5,598 nt of DNA, from the NCBI GenBank assembly GCA_027068725.1, contig JAMOMD010000424.1, forward strand, positions 1 through 5,598, read 5' to 3'. The translations under genes were made by a program, and so were the position numbers. Every line of letters starts with the position of its first letter. The stretch's first letter is position 1. The notes under the pieces are model-generated. The model was not told where the DNA came from. It made no database searches and worked only from the letters and a program-made list of their open reading frames with translations. The DNA comes from Thermoproteales archaeon (GTDB taxonomy: Archaea > Thermoproteota > Thermoprotei > Thermoproteales > Thermocladiaceae). This document shows, in pieces, positions 4,443 through 5,598 of this stretch.

Positions 4443-5261
4443 TTAGCCTTTCGCATAGTTAAGTATAGCAAATATGTGATCTATTTTCTCGTTAGTTGGG
4501 GGACCATATCTCATTCTTATGCATTTGTATAATTGTCTTGCCTGCAGTTTATCTATAAGCTGTATTGCCCGTGTATTTGCTGACGGTATAGTAAGTATTC
4601 TTGCACCAAGCTCATATGCCTTCGATAATAGTACTAATGCGTCTTCAGTATTTGAAGCAATGAGTGGCCCAACACGGTGTCTATAAACTAGTGCGTAACT
4701 ATTGTTGTACAGTAGTACTTTTGCTCCTCTATTGACATATGTCTCGAGAACTTTTGTACGATCTGCGCCAAAGATTTCAGTATCCTTATGAATAACTTCC
4801 TGCGGTAAATAGTTTAATACTTGGACTTTTGATGTATCTACGCTAGGTTCATACTTAGAAATTTCGTACGATATTGTGTAGTACTCCTCAATAAATCCAA
4901 ATTTTCTGTACAGGTTATATCCCGCACTAGTTGAGTCTAGTCTAATAGTCCTGCTACCGTGAGACAGTGCTATTTCAAGTAAATTTCTGAGTATTGTCGA
5001 GCCAATGCCTCTGCGCTGATATTCAGGTTTAACAGCCATACAGCCTATCCATGCGACATGACCATAGATGAATACGCAGCCCATACCAACAACATCATCG
5101 CCAAGTAGCGCAAGAAGACAGCCCTGCGGAGAAACATTGAGACATATCTCAAATATTTCCCTCAGGATATCTCGAGGACCAGTGTAACCATAAGCCTCGA
5201 TGTATAGATCAACCATGAAGTCGATATCCTCTACACGTGCTGTCCTGATGCTAAGATTCAC
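4443..5261 (-). CDS. GNAT-family N-acetyltransferase with a second C-terminal domain
   Basis: The N-terminal half (about 3-137) is a GNAT domain that transfers an acetyl group from acetyl-CoA to an unknown amine. It opens with the typical IRTARVEDIDFMVDL. Motif A is MAVKPEYQRRGIGS (75-88), whose QRRGIG binds the CoA pyrophosphate. Motif B is near 108-127, with the common GYNLYRKFGF ending. Residues 145-272 (FGADRTKVLETYVNRGAKVL, then YALVYRHRVGPLIA) look like the degenerate second GNAT-like half of the Acetyltransf_18 type found in two-domain GNAT proteins, and 272 residues suits that layout. Translation probably starts at GTG (5261-5259): the only upstream in-frame codons before a TAG contain no ATG, GTG or TTG, and the next Met, residue 16, would cut into the first strand and helix of the fold. 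It lies 24 bases after the MFS stop and is probably in the same operon. The substrate cannot be predicted. Confidence 0.9.
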   Translation of the reverse strand: MNLSIRTARVEDIDFMVDLYIEAYGYTGPRDILREIFEICLNVSPQGCLLALLGDDVVGMGCVFIYGHVAWIGCMAVKPEYQRRGIGSTILRNLLEIALSHGSRTIRLDSTSAGYNLYRKFGFIEEYYTISYEISKYEPSVDTSKVQVLNYLPQEVIHKDTEIFGADRTKVLETYVNRGAKVLLYNNSYALVYRHRVGPLIASNTEDALVLLSKAYELGARILTIPSANTRAIQLIDKLQARQLYKCIRMRYGPPTNEKIDHIFAILNYAKG

Positions 5262-5285
5262 AGTAAGACGAATAGTGTTATCTTT

Positions 5286-5598
5286 CTAATGTGTTTGTTC
5301 TTTTTCTTGTTTTGTTAGTGTTTTTCCGAATGTTAGTATTGCTAGTGTTCCTAGTATAGTTGCTATGTAGAAGTTTGTTTTTGGTCCATAGAATTTCCAT
5401 ATTATTGAGCCTATGAATGGTGCTAGTGATGTTGTAAATCCCTGTAATGTAACTGCAGTTGATGTAACTAGTCCCCTAATTTCTCTAGATGTTGATGATA
5501 TTACAAATGCTGACTCAGCAGCTTCATGTAGGAAAAATATGAAAGATGCCAACGCGTATAGAATAATAAACAAGTACTTACTCGATACCTGTGGTAGT
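5286..5598 (-). CDS. Major facilitator superfamily transporter, C-terminal fragment
   Basis: The frame is open from the right window edge to a TAG at 5288-5286, giving 104 visible residues; the true start lies outside the window. Three membrane segments are visible, matching the last helices of an MFS permease: FIILYALASFIFFLHEAAE, then LVTSTAVTLQGFTTSLAPFIGSIIW, then FYIATILGTLAILTFG. The loop TSREIRGLVTS between the first two matches the 'RG' loop before the penultimate helix, and the APFIGS glycine pattern is common there. A short charged tail (TKQEKEQTH) faces the cytoplasm. Substrate is unknown; the order of motifs suggests a drug- or metabolite-exporter-like member. The acetyltransferase gene follows after 24 bases, so an export-plus-modification pair is possible but not shown. 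Confidence 0.85.
   Translation of the reverse strand, partial: LPQVSSKYLFIILYALASFIFFLHEAAESAFVISSTSREIRGLVTSTAVTLQGFTTSLAPFIGSIIWKFYGPKTNFYIATILGTLAILTFGKTLTKQEKEQTH

Noticed and set aside
5492..5513. TTGATGA followed by CTGA, a possible further C/D sRNA on the plus strand
   Set aside because: The first base of the C box is wrong, the interval is 11 rather than 12, no C'/D pair follows, and it lies opposite a coding transporter gene.
5571..5573. TTG as the start of the transporter
   Set aside because: The frame stays open to the window edge and the visible part is only the last helices of an MFS protein, so the start is outside the window.

Overview
The window looks like a chromosomal piece of a (hyper)thermophilic archaeon, most likely a crenarchaeote (Thermoproteota). 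The reasons are an archaeal flap endonuclease (FEN1), an archaeal RIO2-type kinase, TTG and GTG start codons, strong use of ATA (Ile) and AGA/AGG (Arg), T-rich terminator-like tracts in place of hairpin-plus-U terminators, and four sequences with the architecture of archaeal C/D box guide sRNAs. I cannot name the genus.

Layout, left to right. Positions 1-42 (+) appear to be the last codons of a gene cut by the window edge. Positions 43-347 hold a pyrimidine tract, a minus-strand C/D sRNA (C to D boxes 204-155), and three successive inverted repeats, the last of which encloses the start codon of the next gene. Positions 348-1802 (+) encode a secreted protein with 22 N-glycosylation sequons and 16 cysteines. 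Positions 1803-2113 hold a T-rich terminator and two divergent C/D sRNAs (minus 1964-1908, plus 2029-2077) around an AT tract. Positions 2114-3160 (+) are fen1 and 3219-4355 (+) the RIO2-type kinase gene with a TTG start. A fourth C/D sRNA (4333-4381, +) overlaps the 3' end of that kinase gene, so that the kinase stop codon lies inside the D' box. Converging from the right are a GNAT acetyltransferase (5261-4443, -) and the C-terminus of an MFS transporter (5598-5286, -), 24 bases apart and probably co-transcribed.

The most interesting content is not protein-coding. All eight predicted guides are exactly 12 nt between box C (or C') and box D (or D'), the standard archaeal geometry. From memory of conserved rRNA, five of the eight can be matched: three to a short part of 23S domain I and two to 16S. 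The other three are unassigned. FEN1 (DNA replication and repair) and RIO2 (small-subunit maturation) are information-processing genes, and the sRNAs belong to rRNA modification, so most of the window concerns replication and ribosome biogenesis. The glycoprotein gene is compositionally distinct and has a minus-strand sRNA on each side.
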